DNA of 54,387 nucleotides from Micromonospora sp. HK10 (GTDB lineage: Bacteria > Actinomycetota > Actinomycetes > Mycobacteriales > Micromonosporaceae), in the NCBI RefSeq assembly GCF_000982955.1, contig NZ_KQ058865.1:1-54387 (forward strand), written 5' to 3'. Positions 24,537 to 32,472 of the stretch are shown here, piece after piece. How positions within the stretch are numbered: the stretch's first letter is position 1; every line of letters begins with the position of its first letter. The notes under the pieces were generated by a model that was given only the letters and a program-made list of their open reading frames with translations, did no database searches and was not told the origin of the DNA. The position numbers and the translations under genes are program-made.

Positions 24537-25492
24537 CAGAGCTTCCCGAGCGGCTGCTGCGGCACCTTGAGGGCGGCGCCCGGCTGCGGGGTCACCAGCT
24601 GGGTGGCCACGCTGGCGCAGACCTTCGCGCCGTACGAGGGGGTCCGCGGGTCGCCGGCGGGCGGATACCGCATCATCACCGCCAGGGTCCAGTCGTCGGT
24701 GACCGCGAGGCAGTTGACGTGCCACTGGCCGTCGTCCCAGAGCATGGTGAAGCCGTTCTTGATGCTCACCGGGCCCTGCGCGGTGATCGACTCGGGCAGG
24801 CCGTCGACGATGCCCCAGTGCCCGCCCTGCACGGTCACCGACTTCTGGTCCTTGACGCCGCCGCGCACGTGGGCCATCTCGTTCAACACCCACTTCGTCC
24901 ACTTGGGTCCGGCGGCGGTGCCGTCGCCGATGCAGTCGCCCATCCGCACCGCGTCGCGCGGTGACATCTGGGTGTACGCCCACTTGGCCCGGTCGGGATA
25001 GATCTTCGTGTCGGTCAGCTTGCACATCTTGATCAGCCGCTGCAGCACCGGCTTGCGCCCGCCGGCGTTGTAGAGCGCCTCGGCCGAGTTGTCGTTGCTG
25101 TCCCGGATGGCGGTGACGGCCTGCTGCCGGCGCTGCGCGCTGAGCGGCTTGCCGTCGAGTTCGCGCAGGTAGTCGGAGACGATCCACGCCTTGATCATCG
25201 ACTCGGTCGAGTTGGTCGCGGCCATGTTCCGGGCGCCGCTGATCTTGCCGGTCTTCCGGTCCATCAGCGCCCAGGAGAAGAACCTGCCCTTGAAGTTCAC
25301 CGAAACCGGGCCGGCGGACAGCGTCGGCGCGGGGGGAGTCGTGGGGGCGGGCGCGGGAACCTGCGCCACACCGCCGCCGATGCCGCCCAGTGGGTCGCCG
25401 CCGGAGAGCTTCGCGTACGCGGCGGGCACCAGCATGACGCCACCGATGAGCACCGCCACGATGGCGAGCACCATGGCCACGCGAGGTCGCAT
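24536..25492 (-). CDS. Beta-lactamase-fold serine hydrolase, copy 2
   Basis: A 318-residue paralogue of the gene at 23598. The N-terminal hydrophobic segment (about 5-25, ending VPAAYA) is a signal peptide or anchor, followed by a Pro/Ala/Thr linker. Active-site boxes are SMIK (Ser98-Lys101), SND (132-134, in RDSNDNSAEA) and KNG (245-247, in SIKNGF). Shared blocks with copy 1 include GPKWTKW, a CKLTD segment and HVNCLA. ATG 25492 is preceded by GGAG. The genes form a two-gene operon from tandem duplication. The natural substrate is unknown; a role in the cell wall is inferred from fold and export. Confidence 0.82.
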   Translation of the reverse strand: MRPRVAMVLAIVAVLIGGVMLVPAAYAKLSGGDPLGGIGGGVAQVPAPAPTTPPAPTLSAGPVSVNFKGRFFSWALMDRKTGKISGARNMAATNSTESMIKAWIVSDYLRELDGKPLSAQRRQQAVTAIRDSNDNSAEALYNAGGRKPVLQRLIKMCKLTDTKIYPDRAKWAYTQMSPRDAVRMGDCIGDGTAAGPKWTKWVLNEMAHVRGGVKDQKSVTVQGGHWGIVDGLPESITAQGPVSIKNGFTMLWDDGQWHVNCLAVTDDWTLAVMMRYPPAGDPRTPSYGAKVCASVATQLVTPQPGAALKVPQQPLGKL

Positions 25493-25857
25493 GAGTGGGG
25501 AGCTCCAGATCTAGGGCCGGGGGGACCGGCTGTTCCGAATGGGTACGGCCTGATCGCCGAGGCCGGGGGAGGTGGCCTGGGGCTGGTGGCGATCGTCAGC
25601 AGCCGATCGGTGTGCCGGGGGAAGTCTACTTCCGGACCGGCCCCACGCCAGGTTCCGACAGCCGGCGACTCGCTAGGAAGGCGGGACAATAGACCGTTAT
25701 GCACTTGTTGGGGGGATTCATCTTCCGCGCGTGTTCGACGTCACACGTTTACGCAGGCCGGAGGGGTCGACTGCGCTCGGTGACCGGGGCGGCGGCGAAC
25801 ACCGGAAAGCTGTTACACCCTCTGGTGTCATCGACGGCGAGCTGTAACACTGGCGTC
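25493..25857. promoter_or_regulatory. 365-base divergent intergenic region before paaA
   Basis: This gap separates the beta-lactamase-like operon (minus) from paaA (plus). It contains the 14-bp perfect palindrome GGAAGTCTACTTCC at 25620-25633, which could be an operator for the minus operon, and the paired TGTWACA sites at 25809-25850 described separately. An ATG at 25699 is in frame with paaA but the 53 residues it would add do not look like protein of this family. No RNA gene or complete small gene was recognised. Confidence 0.5.
25809..25850. promoter_or_regulatory. paaA: Paired GCTGTWACAC operator candidates before paaA
   Basis: GCTGTTACAC (25809-25818) and GCTGTAACAC (25841-25850) are direct copies exactly 32 bases apart, about three helical turns. 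Each core TGTWACA is itself palindromic. The second ends eight bases before the paaA ATG. The arrangement suits a dimeric repressor controlling the paa operon (a PaaR-like TetR regulator is the usual candidate in actinobacteria; none is encoded here). Confidence 0.55.
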
Positions 25858-26922
25858 ATGTATGGCAACGACTTCGCCCCGCCCGAGGACGGTCCGGGTG
25901 GTGGCCTGCTCGGTGAGGTGGAGGCGGCCGAGGCGGCGCTGCGGGAGGCGGCGGCCCGGGCCCGGCGCGGCGGTCCCGCCGGCGACGAGGACCTCGAGGC
26001 GTACTTCGCCGGCGTGGTCGACGCCGACCAGAAGATCGAGCCGCGGGACTGGATGCCCGAGGCGTACCGGAAGACGCTGATCCGGCAGATCGCCCAGCAC
26101 GCCCACTCCGAGATCATCGGCATGCAGCCGGAGGGGAACTGGATCAGTCGGGCCCCGTCGCTCAAGCGCAAGGCGATCCTGCTCGCCAAGGTGCAGGACG
26201 AGGCCGGCCACGGGCTCTACCTCTATGCCGCCGCGGAGACCCTCGGCGTCAGCCGCGACGAGCTGGTGGAGCTGCTGCTCAACGGCCGGCAGAAGTACAG
26301 CTCGATCTTCAACTACCCGACCCTGACCTGGGCCGACGTGGGCGCGATCGGTTGGCTGGTCGACGGCGCGGCGATCGTCAACCAGGTGCCGCTGTGCCGC
26401 TGCTCCTACGGCCCGTACGCCCGGGCGATGATCCGGGTCTGCAAGGAGGAGTCGTTCCACCAGCGCCAGGGCTACGAGATCCTGCACACGCTGGCCCACG
26501 GCACCCCCGGGCAGAAGGCGATGGCCCAGGACGCGGTGGACCGCTGGTGGTACCCGTCCCTGGCGATGTTCGGCCCGCCGGACGGAGACTCGACGCACAG
26601 CGCCCAGTCGATGGCCTGGAAGATCAAGCGGTTCTCCAACGACGAGCTGCGGCAGCGCTTCGTGGACATGTGCGTCCAGCAGGCGGAGATCCTCGGCCTG
26701 ACCCTCCCCGACCCGGACCTGCGCTGGAACGAGCAGCGCCAGTCCTACGACTACACCCAGCCCGACTACGACGAGCTGCTGCGGGTGATCAAAGGCAACG
26801 GGCCGTGCAACCGGCAGCGGATGGAGCACCGGCGCCGCGCCCACGACGAGGGCGCCTGGGTGCGGGAGGCCGCCGCGGCGTACGCGGCGAAGCAGAACAG
26901 CAGGGAAAGGGTCGCGGCATGA
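25858..26922 (+). CDS. paaA: Phenylacetyl-CoA epoxidase catalytic subunit PaaA
   Basis: Di-iron oxygenase subunit that with PaaC and PaaB converts phenylacetyl-CoA to ring-1,2-epoxyphenylacetyl-CoA, using electrons from PaaE. The 354-residue protein is helical and carries carboxylate/histidine iron ligands: Glu85 (AHSE), Glu115 and His118 (QDEAGH), and Glu198 and His201 (KEESFHQR). The start is ATG 25858 (MYGNDF), where homologues begin. No Shine-Dalgarno is evident, so the transcript may be leaderless or have a weak site. It overlaps paaB by four bases (ATGA). It heads the paaABCDE operon. Confidence 0.96.
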   Translation: MYGNDFAPPEDGPGGGLLGEVEAAEAALREAAARARRGGPAGDEDLEAYFAGVVDADQKIEPRDWMPEAYRKTLIRQIAQHAHSEIIGMQPEGNWISRAPSLKRKAILLAKVQDEAGHGLYLYAAAETLGVSRDELVELLLNGRQKYSSIFNYPTLTWADVGAIGWLVDGAAIVNQVPLCRCSYGPYARAMIRVCKEESFHQRQGYEILHTLAHGTPGQKAMAQDAVDRWWYPSLAMFGPPDGDSTHSAQSMAWKIKRFSNDELRQRFVDMCVQQAEILGLTLPDPDLRWNEQRQSYDYTQPDYDELLRVIKGNGPCNRQRMEHRRRAHDEGAWVREAAAAYAAKQNSRERVAA

Positions 26923-27239
26923 GCGAGCGCAGCGCACGAACCGATCAGCTCGGCGGGAAAGACCATTCGCCGCTCTGGGAGGTCTTCGTGCGGGCCCGGC
27001 GCGGCCTGTCGCACAGCCACGTCGGCAGCCTGCACGCCCCCGACGCCGAGCTGGCCCTGCGCAACGCCCGCGACCTCTACACCCGCCGGCAGGAGGGCGT
27101 CTCCATCTGGGTGGTGCCGGCGAGCGCGATCACCGCGTCCAGCCCGGACGAGAAGGACGCCTTCTTCGACCCGGCCGCCGACAAGGTCTACCGCCACCCC
27201 ACCTTCTACCCGGTGCCGGACGGGGTGGCCCACCTGTGA
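26919..27239 (+). CDS. paaB: Phenylacetyl-CoA epoxidase subunit PaaB
   Basis: Small structural subunit of the epoxidase complex, 106 residues, bridging PaaAC heterodimers. The family core begins at about residue 17 with SPLWEVFVRARRGLSHSHVGSLHAPDAELALRNARDLYTRR and continues WVVPASAITAS. The first 15 residues (MSERSARTDQLGGKD) are unlike typical PaaB and look derived from a repeated intergenic element. ATG 26919 overlaps the paaA stop, and its own end overlaps the paaC start (GTGA), so coupling is tight. Confidence 0.95.
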   Translation: MSERSARTDQLGGKDHSPLWEVFVRARRGLSHSHVGSLHAPDAELALRNARDLYTRRQEGVSIWVVPASAITASSPDEKDAFFDPAADKVYRHPTFYPVPDGVAHL

Positions 27240-27958
27240 GCACCCTCGACTTCACCCTCGCCCTCGGCGACGACGCGCTGATCGCGGCGCAGCGGCTCGG
27301 CGAGTGGACCTCCCGGGCGCCGGAGATGGAGGAGGACATCGCGCTGGCCAACATCGCCCTCGACCAGCTCGGTGCCGCCCGTCTGCTGCTCACCTACGCC
27401 GGTGAGCTGGAGGGCGCCGGCCGGGACGAGGACGCGCTGGCGTACCTCCGCGACGACCGGGAGTTCCGCAACTGCCTCCTGGTCGAGCTGCCCAACGGCG
27501 ACTTCGGCGTCACCATGGCCAAGCTGTTCTTCCTGGCCGCCTACCAGCTCCCGCTGTACACCGCGCTGGCCGGCTGCGCCGACGAGCGGCTGGCCGCCAT
27601 CGGCGCGAAGGCGCGCAAGGAGTCGGCGTACCACCTGGACCACGCCGCGCTCTGGGTGCGGCGGCTCGGCGACGGCACCGAGGAGTCGCACCGGCGCATG
27701 CAGGACGCGGTCGACCAGGTCTGGCCGTACACCCATGAGCTGTTCACGCCGGCCCCGACGGCGCCGGTCGACCCGGCCACCCTCCGGGCCGACTTCGACG
27801 CCCAGGTCCGCGACGTGCTCGACCAGGCCACCCTGACCCGCCCGGCCGACGGCTGGACACCCGGCGGCGGCCGCGACGGCCTGCACACCGAGCACCTCTC
27901 CTACCTGCTCGCCGAGATGCAGGTGCTGCACCGCGCCCACCCCGGAGCTCGCTGGTGA
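27236..27958 (+). CDS. paaC: Phenylacetyl-CoA epoxidase subunit PaaC
   Basis: Structural partner of PaaA in the epoxidase heterodimer, with a ferritin-like fold. The 240-residue protein shows the family features LGDDALIAAQRLGEWTSRAPEMEEDIALANIALDQLGAAR, DFGVTMAKLFFLAAYQLPLY and a C-terminal EHLSYLLAEMQVLHRAHPGA. GTG 27236 overlaps the paaB stop. Its TGA stop (27956-27958) lies inside the first full copy of the repeated junction element, which separates paaC from paaD. Confidence 0.95.
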   Translation: MSTLDFTLALGDDALIAAQRLGEWTSRAPEMEEDIALANIALDQLGAARLLLTYAGELEGAGRDEDALAYLRDDREFRNCLLVELPNGDFGVTMAKLFFLAAYQLPLYTALAGCADERLAAIGAKARKESAYHLDHAALWVRRLGDGTEESHRRMQDAVDQVWPYTHELFTPAPTAPVDPATLRADFDAQVRDVLDQATLTRPADGWTPGGGRDGLHTEHLSYLLAEMQVLHRAHPGARW

Positions 27959-28006
27959 GCGCGAGGAGTGCAGCGAAGCGGAGCCCCGCAGTCGCGAACG
28001 GAAGGC
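27955..28006 (+). repeat. Junction repeat element, copy A (paaC/paaD)
   Basis: Starts GTGAGCGCGAGGAGTG and ends GCAGTCGCGAACGGAAGGC. The TGA in its first codon is the paaC stop, and the final GGAAGGC lies seven bases before the paaD GTG and is the only ribosome-binding site there. Compare copies at 37875, 38662, 42400 and 51571. Confidence 0.85.
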
Positions 28007-28013
28007 CGGGCTG

Positions 28014-28493
28014 GTGAGCGATCCCAGGGCGGCCGTGGCGGCGGTGGTGGATCCGGAGATCCGGGTCATCACCATCGACGAGCTGGGCATTCTGCGGTCG
28101 GTCGACGAGGACCCGGAGAGCGGCCGGCTCGTCGTCACCATCACCCCCACCTACACCGGCTGCCCGGCGATGGACGTGATCCGGGCGGACGTCCGGCGGG
28201 CGCTCGCCGCCGCCGGCCACCCGGACGCCGAAGTCCGCACGGTCTACAGCCCGGCGTGGAGCACCGACTGGATCTCCGAGCGCGGGCGGGCCAAGCTCGC
28301 CGCCGCCGGGATCGCCCCGCCCGCGCCGGCCCCGCGCGGCGGCACCGTGGTGCCGCTGACCCTCGCCGTGCGCTGCCCGCGCTGCGGCTCTCCCGAGACC
28401 GAGCAGGTCAGCCGCTTCGGCTCCACCGCCTGCAAGGCCCTCTGGCGCTGCCGCGCCTGCTCCGAACCCTTCGATCACCTGAAGGCGCTGTGA
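28014..28493 (+). CDS. paaD: PaaD, iron-sulfur assembly factor for the epoxidase
   Basis: A 159-residue maturation protein required for an active epoxidase complex in characterised systems, probably for Fe-S insertion into PaaE. The N-terminal MIP18/DUF59-like domain includes VDPEIRVITIDELGILR and TPTYTGCPAMD, with Cys50 in TGCP. The C-terminal zinc ribbon has Cys121, Cys124, Cys146 and Cys149 (CPRCGSPETE and CRACSEPF). GTG 28014 is served by the 3' end of the repeat element. Its stop overlaps the paaE start. Confidence 0.94.
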   Translation: MSDPRAAVAAVVDPEIRVITIDELGILRSVDEDPESGRLVVTITPTYTGCPAMDVIRADVRRALAAAGHPDAEVRTVYSPAWSTDWISERGRAKLAAAGIAPPAPAPRGGTVVPLTLAVRCPRCGSPETEQVSRFGSTACKALWRCRACSEPFDHLKAL

Positions 28494-29626
28494 CTGTCAC
28501 GATCACCCGGCCGGTCCGCCGCCGGCCGGTCTTCCACCCGCTGCCCGTCGCCGCCGTCGACCGGCTCACCGACGACGCGGTGGCGGTCACCTTCGCCGTC
28601 CCCGAGGAGTTGCGGGAGACCTTCGCCTTCTCCGCCGGCCAGCACCTGACGGTCCGGCGCGCCGCCGGAGGCGACCCGGCCGGCGGCACCGGTGACGGTG
28701 CGGCGGAGGTGCGCCGGTCGTACTCGATCTGCTCGACGCCCGACGAGCTGGCCCGGCACGGGCGGCTGCGGATCGGGGTGCGGGAGGTGCCCGGCGGCGC
28801 CTTCTCCGCGTATGCCTGCGGCGCCCTGCGCGGCGGCGACACCGTCGAGGTGCTTCCCCCGCTCGGGCATTTCACCACGGCCTTCGCGCCGGACCGGGCC
28901 CGCCGCTACGGCGCGGTGGTCGCCGGCTCCGGCATCACCCCCGTGCTCGCGCTGGTCGCGACCGCGCTGGCCGTCGAGCCGGCCAGCACCTTCACCCTGG
29001 TGTACGGCAACCGGACGGCGAACACCGTGATGTTCGCCGAGGAGCTGGCCGACCTGAAGGACCGCTACCCGACCCGGCTGCACCTGGTGCACGTGCTCTC
29101 CCGCGAGATGGGCGAGTCGGCGCTGCTCTCCGGCCGGATCGACGCCGACCGGTTGACCCGGCTGCTGGAGACCATCGTCCCCGGCGACGCCATCGAGGAG
29201 TGGTTCCTCTGCGGCCCGTACGGGATGGTGGTGGACGCCAAGGCGGTACTGGCCGGTCGTGGCGTGCCGGACGCCGCGGTGCACACCGAGCTGTTCCACG
29301 TCGACGCCCCGCCGGAGCCGGTCCGCCGCCCGGCCGACGAGCCCGGCACCGGCGCCGAGGTCACCATCGTGCTGGACGGGCGGTCGTCGAGCTTCACCAT
29401 GGGGCGGGACGAGCGGGTGCTGGACGCCGCCCTCAAGGTGCGCGGCGAGCTGCCGTACGCCTGCAAGGGCGGGGTCTGCTCGACCTGCAAGGCCAGGGTC
29501 GTCGCGGGCGAGGTCACCATGGCCCGCAACTACGCCCTGGAGCCGGACGAGGTGGCCGCCGGGTACGTGCTGACCTGCCAGTCCAGCCCGGTCACCGACC
29601 AGCTCACCGTCGACTACGACGCCTGA
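28490..29626 (+). CDS. paaE: Phenylacetyl-CoA epoxidase reductase PaaE
   Basis: Electron-transfer subunit of the epoxidase, 378 residues. An N-terminal ferredoxin-reductase FAD domain (RRSYSICSTP near 75-84) is followed by an NAD(P)-binding domain (VVAGSGITPVLALV, then CGPYGM at 241-246) and a C-terminal plant-type [2Fe-2S] ferredoxin with Cys325, Cys330, Cys333 (CKGGVCSTC) and Cys363 (LTCQ). GTG 28490 overlaps the paaD stop. Last gene of the operon; no clear hairpin is seen in the 24-base gap before the next, convergent gene. Confidence 0.95.
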   Translation: MTVTITRPVRRRPVFHPLPVAAVDRLTDDAVAVTFAVPEELRETFAFSAGQHLTVRRAAGGDPAGGTGDGAAEVRRSYSICSTPDELARHGRLRIGVREVPGGAFSAYACGALRGGDTVEVLPPLGHFTTAFAPDRARRYGAVVAGSGITPVLALVATALAVEPASTFTLVYGNRTANTVMFAEELADLKDRYPTRLHLVHVLSREMGESALLSGRIDADRLTRLLETIVPGDAIEEWFLCGPYGMVVDAKAVLAGRGVPDAAVHTELFHVDAPPEPVRRPADEPGTGAEVTIVLDGRSSSFTMGRDERVLDAALKVRGELPYACKGGVCSTCKARVVAGEVTMARNYALEPDEVAAGYVLTCQSSPVTDQLTVDYDA

Positions 29627-29650
29627 GGCCGGCGACCGGGCCGGGCCGGG

Positions 29651-30331
29651 TCAGCCCGGCTCGCCGAGGCAGAGCAGCAGCTCGTGCGAGTCGCGCTTCT
29701 CCGAGTAGCTGGCCACCGTGCCGGGGAACTGCGCGCAGCGGGCGCTGTCGGTGCTGTCCTCGACCGTGCCCACCACCACGTAGGCGGCGGTCCGGTCGTC
29801 GCAGTCGACGACGCTGACCGTGGGGCTGGTGTTGGGGCCCTCGGCGCTGACGCAGTCGCCGACCTCGGCGTAGGACGGGTCGGTGGAGATGGTCCAGGCG
29901 ATCAGGCCGGCGATGGCCACGGGCACCACGAGGCCGAGCGCGGCGGCCCGCCGGAACACCGGCTTGCCGGGTGCCACCGGGGTGCCCGGCGCACCGGGTA
30001 CGGGCTCGCCGAGGCGGCCGAGCCGGATCCGGGCGACCAGGTTCCCGAGCAGGACCAGCGGGGTGATGATCAGGGAGAGGATGCCCCACCAGCCCTGCCA
30101 GAGCGTCCTGGCGCTCATCTCCCGGCAGGTCGCGATGCCGCACGACCGGCAGAACGGGCCGTGCTGGGTGAGCAGGCGCATGAAGATGATGAAGCCCTGG
30201 TGCCCGTGCAGCGTGGCCTTGATGGCCGGGAACGATCCGCAGAAGCGGCAGGTGAGGACGGTGCTGGCGGGCCCGCCGGGCGCCGGTGGCGCGTGCGGGA
30301 CGGGCGGGGGGTTGGTGAAGGGGGCGGTCAC
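29651..30331 (-). CDS. Zinc-ribbon membrane protein with an LppU-like extracellular domain
   Basis: A 226-residue protein. After a short Pro-rich start, residues about 22-75 contain two Cys pairs (CRFCGS and CRSCGIATC) in a zinc-ribbon-like block ending ARTLWQGWWG, followed by hydrophobic helices at about 78-92 and 128-148. The C-terminal outside part (YAEVGDCVS, then VVDCDD, then CAQFPG, LLCLGEPG) resembles the LppU/SCO3897 domain. GTG 30331 is preceded by AAGGAAAG. It is convergent with paaE and divergent from vapBC. Function unknown. Confidence 0.78.
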   Translation of the reverse strand: MTAPFTNPPPVPHAPPAPGGPASTVLTCRFCGSFPAIKATLHGHQGFIIFMRLLTQHGPFCRSCGIATCREMSARTLWQGWWGILSLIITPLVLLGNLVARIRLGRLGEPVPGAPGTPVAPGKPVFRRAAALGLVVPVAIAGLIAWTISTDPSYAEVGDCVSAEGPNTSPTVSVVDCDDRTAAYVVVGTVEDSTDSARCAQFPGTVASYSEKRDSHELLLCLGEPG

Positions 30332-30426
30332 GACTCTTTCCTTCATCGACGTCGGCGAGCACCGCACGATAAGCCATGATCGGCGGATCCGGTGTCCCGC
30401 GACGCGATCCGTAGGACAAACCGTTC

Positions 30427-30432
30427 TACACT
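30427..30432 (+). promoter_or_regulatory. -10 element and operator candidate of vapBC
   Basis: TACACT ends six bases before the vapB GTG at 30439 with no Shine-Dalgarno between them, so the transcript is probably leaderless. The overlapping palindrome ACACTTGTGT (30428-30437) is a good candidate for the VapBC autoregulatory site. Confidence 0.55.
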
Positions 30433-30438
30433 TGTGTC

Positions 30439-30717
30439 GTGGAGCAGATTGCGGTCCGGGAACTGAACCAGCACACGAGCCGGGTGCTGGCGCGGGTGCG
30501 TGCGGGCGAGACGGTCGAGGTGACCGATCGCGGGGAGCCGATCGCCCGGCTCGTCCCGGTGCTGGCCGGCGACGCGTTCCTCGGCCGATTGGTGGCCGAA
30601 GGGCGGGCGTCGGCACCGACCGCGGCCGGGCCGATTCCGATGCCTCCGGTGCTCGGTGATCCCGCCGTGGATGTCGCGGCTGTCCTGGCGGACGCGCGGG
30701 ACGAGGAGCGCTGGTGA
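30439..30717 (+). CDS. vapB: VapB-type antitoxin (Phd/YefM family)
   Basis: A 92-residue antitoxin. The N-terminal Phd/YefM-type DNA-binding domain is clear: IAVRELNQHTSRVLARVRAGETVEVTDRGEPIARLVP. The remainder is a Pro/Ala-rich linker and a C-terminal helix (DVAAVLADARDEERW) that should occupy the toxin active site. GTG 30439; the stop overlaps the vapC start. Confidence 0.9.
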   Translation: MEQIAVRELNQHTSRVLARVRAGETVEVTDRGEPIARLVPVLAGDAFLGRLVAEGRASAPTAAGPIPMPPVLGDPAVDVAAVLADARDEERW

Positions 30718-31124
30718 TCTATCTCGACTCGGCGGCGGTCATCAAGATGCTCCGGCGCGAGGAGGAGACGCCCGATCTGATCGCCTGGCTCAATGACCAC
30801 GGCGGCGTGCCCCTTGTCTCGTCGGTCTTGGTCGAGGTCGAGGTGCCGCGAGCGTTGCGTCGTGCCGCGCCGCAGGCGCTGGTCGGCGTTCCGGCGGTGC
30901 TCGGGCGGCTCTACCGGGTCGAGATCGACGCGGGGGTCCGGGCGGCGGCCGGTGCGTACGCCGAACCCCTGCTACGCAGTCTGCACGCCATCCATCTCGC
31001 CACGGCGGAGACTCTGGCCCGCCAGGCCGGCGGCGACTTCGTCGCGTTCGTCACCTACGACCGGCGACTGTTGGAGGCCGCGAAGGCGGCCGGTCTTGCG
31101 GTCGCCAGCCCGGGAATGAACTGA
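30714..31124 (+). CDS. vapC: VapC-type PIN-domain toxin with an altered acidic site
   Basis: A 136-residue PIN-domain ribonuclease. Asp5 (MIYLDSAAVIK), Glu41 or Glu43 (LVEVEV) and Asp116 (FVTYDRRLLEAA) match conserved acidic positions. The usual LDAIHLATA motif reads LHAIHLATA, so the third acidic residue is His91 instead of Asp; a single G-to-C change explains this. Toxicity may be lost or reduced. GTG 30714 overlaps the vapB stop by four bases, so the pair is otherwise intact. Confidence 0.88.
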   Translation: MIYLDSAAVIKMLRREEETPDLIAWLNDHGGVPLVSSVLVEVEVPRALRRAAPQALVGVPAVLGRLYRVEIDAGVRAAAGAYAEPLLRSLHAIHLATAETLARQAGGDFVAFVTYDRRLLEAAKAAGLAVASPGMN

Positions 31125-31268
31125 GCCGGGTGGGCTGCGCTCCGCGTCTCGGAGGTCTCACCTTTCGCGCCTCGGGGTCGCCAGGGCGGCGGGGCCGATC
31201 GCCGGTGCCCGGCCTCCGGCGGCGTCACATCGGCGAGCACCCCCGGCAGGCTCGGCGGCTCACCGGCG

Positions 31269-31274
31269 TACCCT
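31269..31274 (+). promoter_or_regulatory. -10-like element close to the mqnC start
   Basis: TACCCT lies seven bases before GTG 31282, with no Shine-Dalgarno, consistent with a leaderless mqnC mRNA. Confidence 0.4.
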
Positions 31275-31281
31275 CGGGTAT

Positions 31282-32472
31282 GTGACGGTGAGCCGGGAGA
31301 TCGACGACATCCTGCAGCGCGGCGCGGACGGCGGGCGGATCACGCCCGAGGAGACCCTGCTGCTCTACACCGAGGCGCCCTTCCACGCGTTGGGCGAGGC
31401 GGCGGACGCGGTGCGCCGGCGGCGCTACCCGGACAACATCGTCACCTACCTGATCGATCGCAACATCAACTACACGAACGTCTGCGTGACGGCGTGCAAG
31501 TTCTGTGCGTTCTACCGGGCCCCGAAGCACAAGGAGGGCTGGACCCACCCGACCGAGGAGATCCTGCGCCGCTGCGGCGAGGCGGTCGAGCTGGGCGCCA
31601 CCCAGGTCATGCTCCAGGGCGGCCACCACCCGGACTACGGCGTCGAGTACTACGAGGAGCTGTTCTCTGCGGTCAAGACGGCGTACCCGCAGCTCGCCAT
31701 CCACTCGATCGGCCCGAGCGAGATCCTGCACATGGCCAAGGTCTCCGGGGTCAGCCTGGATGAGGCGATCGCCCGGATCAAGGCCGCCGGGCTGGATTCC
31801 ATCGCCGGGGCCGGCGCCGAGATGCTGCCGGACCGGCCGCGCCGGGCGATCGCCCCGCTGAAGGAGTCGGGCGCGCGCTGGCTGGAGGTCATGGAGCTGG
31901 CGCACCGGCAGGGCCTCGAGTCGACCGCCACGATGATGATGGGCACCGGGGAGACCAACGAGGAGCGGATCGAGCACCTGCGGATGATCCGCGACGTGCA
32001 GGACCGTACGGGCGGCTTCCGGGCCTTCATCCCGTGGACGTACCAGCCGGAGAACAACCACCTCAAGGGCCGTACCCAGGCGACCACCCTGGAGTACCTG
32101 CGGCTGGTCGCGGTGGCCCGGCTCTTCTTCGAGACGGTGCCGCACCTGCAGGCGTCCTGGCTGACCACCGGCAAGGACGTCGGGCAGCTCGCCCTGCACA
32201 TGGGCGTGGACGACCTGGGCTCGATCATGCTGGAGGAGAACGTGATCTCCTCGGCCGGCGCCCGGCACCGGTCCAACCTGCACGAGCTGATCGGCATGAT
32301 CCGCAGCGCCGACCGGATCCCCGCCCAGCGGGACACCCTCTACCACCGGCTCGCGGTGCACCGGACCCCGGCCGACGACCCGAGCGACGACCGGGTGGTC
32401 TCGCACTTCTCCTCGATCGCCCTGCCCGGCGGCGGAGCAGCGAAGTCGCTGCCGCTGGTCGAGGTCAACTGA
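31282..32472 (+). CDS. mqnC: Cyclic dehypoxanthine futalosine synthase MqnC (radical SAM)
   Basis: Radical-SAM enzyme that cyclises dehypoxanthine futalosine to the spiro compound that later becomes the naphthoate core of menaquinone. The 396-residue protein has the cluster motif at Cys68, Cys72 and Cys75 (TNVCVTACKFCAFYR), then QVMLQGGHHPDYG, IHSIGPSEILHMAK and FIPWTYQPENN. The HKEGW and GGHHP segments separate it from MqnE. GTG 31282 appears leaderless. It follows vapBC by 157 bases and is followed by a 324-base gap, so it is probably monocistronic. Confidence 0.96.
   Translation: MTVSREIDDILQRGADGGRITPEETLLLYTEAPFHALGEAADAVRRRRYPDNIVTYLIDRNINYTNVCVTACKFCAFYRAPKHKEGWTHPTEEILRRCGEAVELGATQVMLQGGHHPDYGVEYYEELFSAVKTAYPQLAIHSIGPSEILHMAKVSGVSLDEAIARIKAAGLDSIAGAGAEMLPDRPRRAIAPLKESGARWLEVMELAHRQGLESTATMMMGTGETNEERIEHLRMIRDVQDRTGGFRAFIPWTYQPENNHLKGRTQATTLEYLRLVAVARLFFETVPHLQASWLTTGKDVGQLALHMGVDDLGSIMLEENVISSAGARHRSNLHELIGMIRSADRIPAQRDTLYHRLAVHRTPADDPSDDRVVSHFSSIALPGGGAAKSLPLVEVN

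Noticed and set aside
25699..25857. Upstream in-frame ATG extending PaaA by 53 residues
   Set aside because: The added sequence is unlike PaaA and the paired operator candidates would be inside the coding region.
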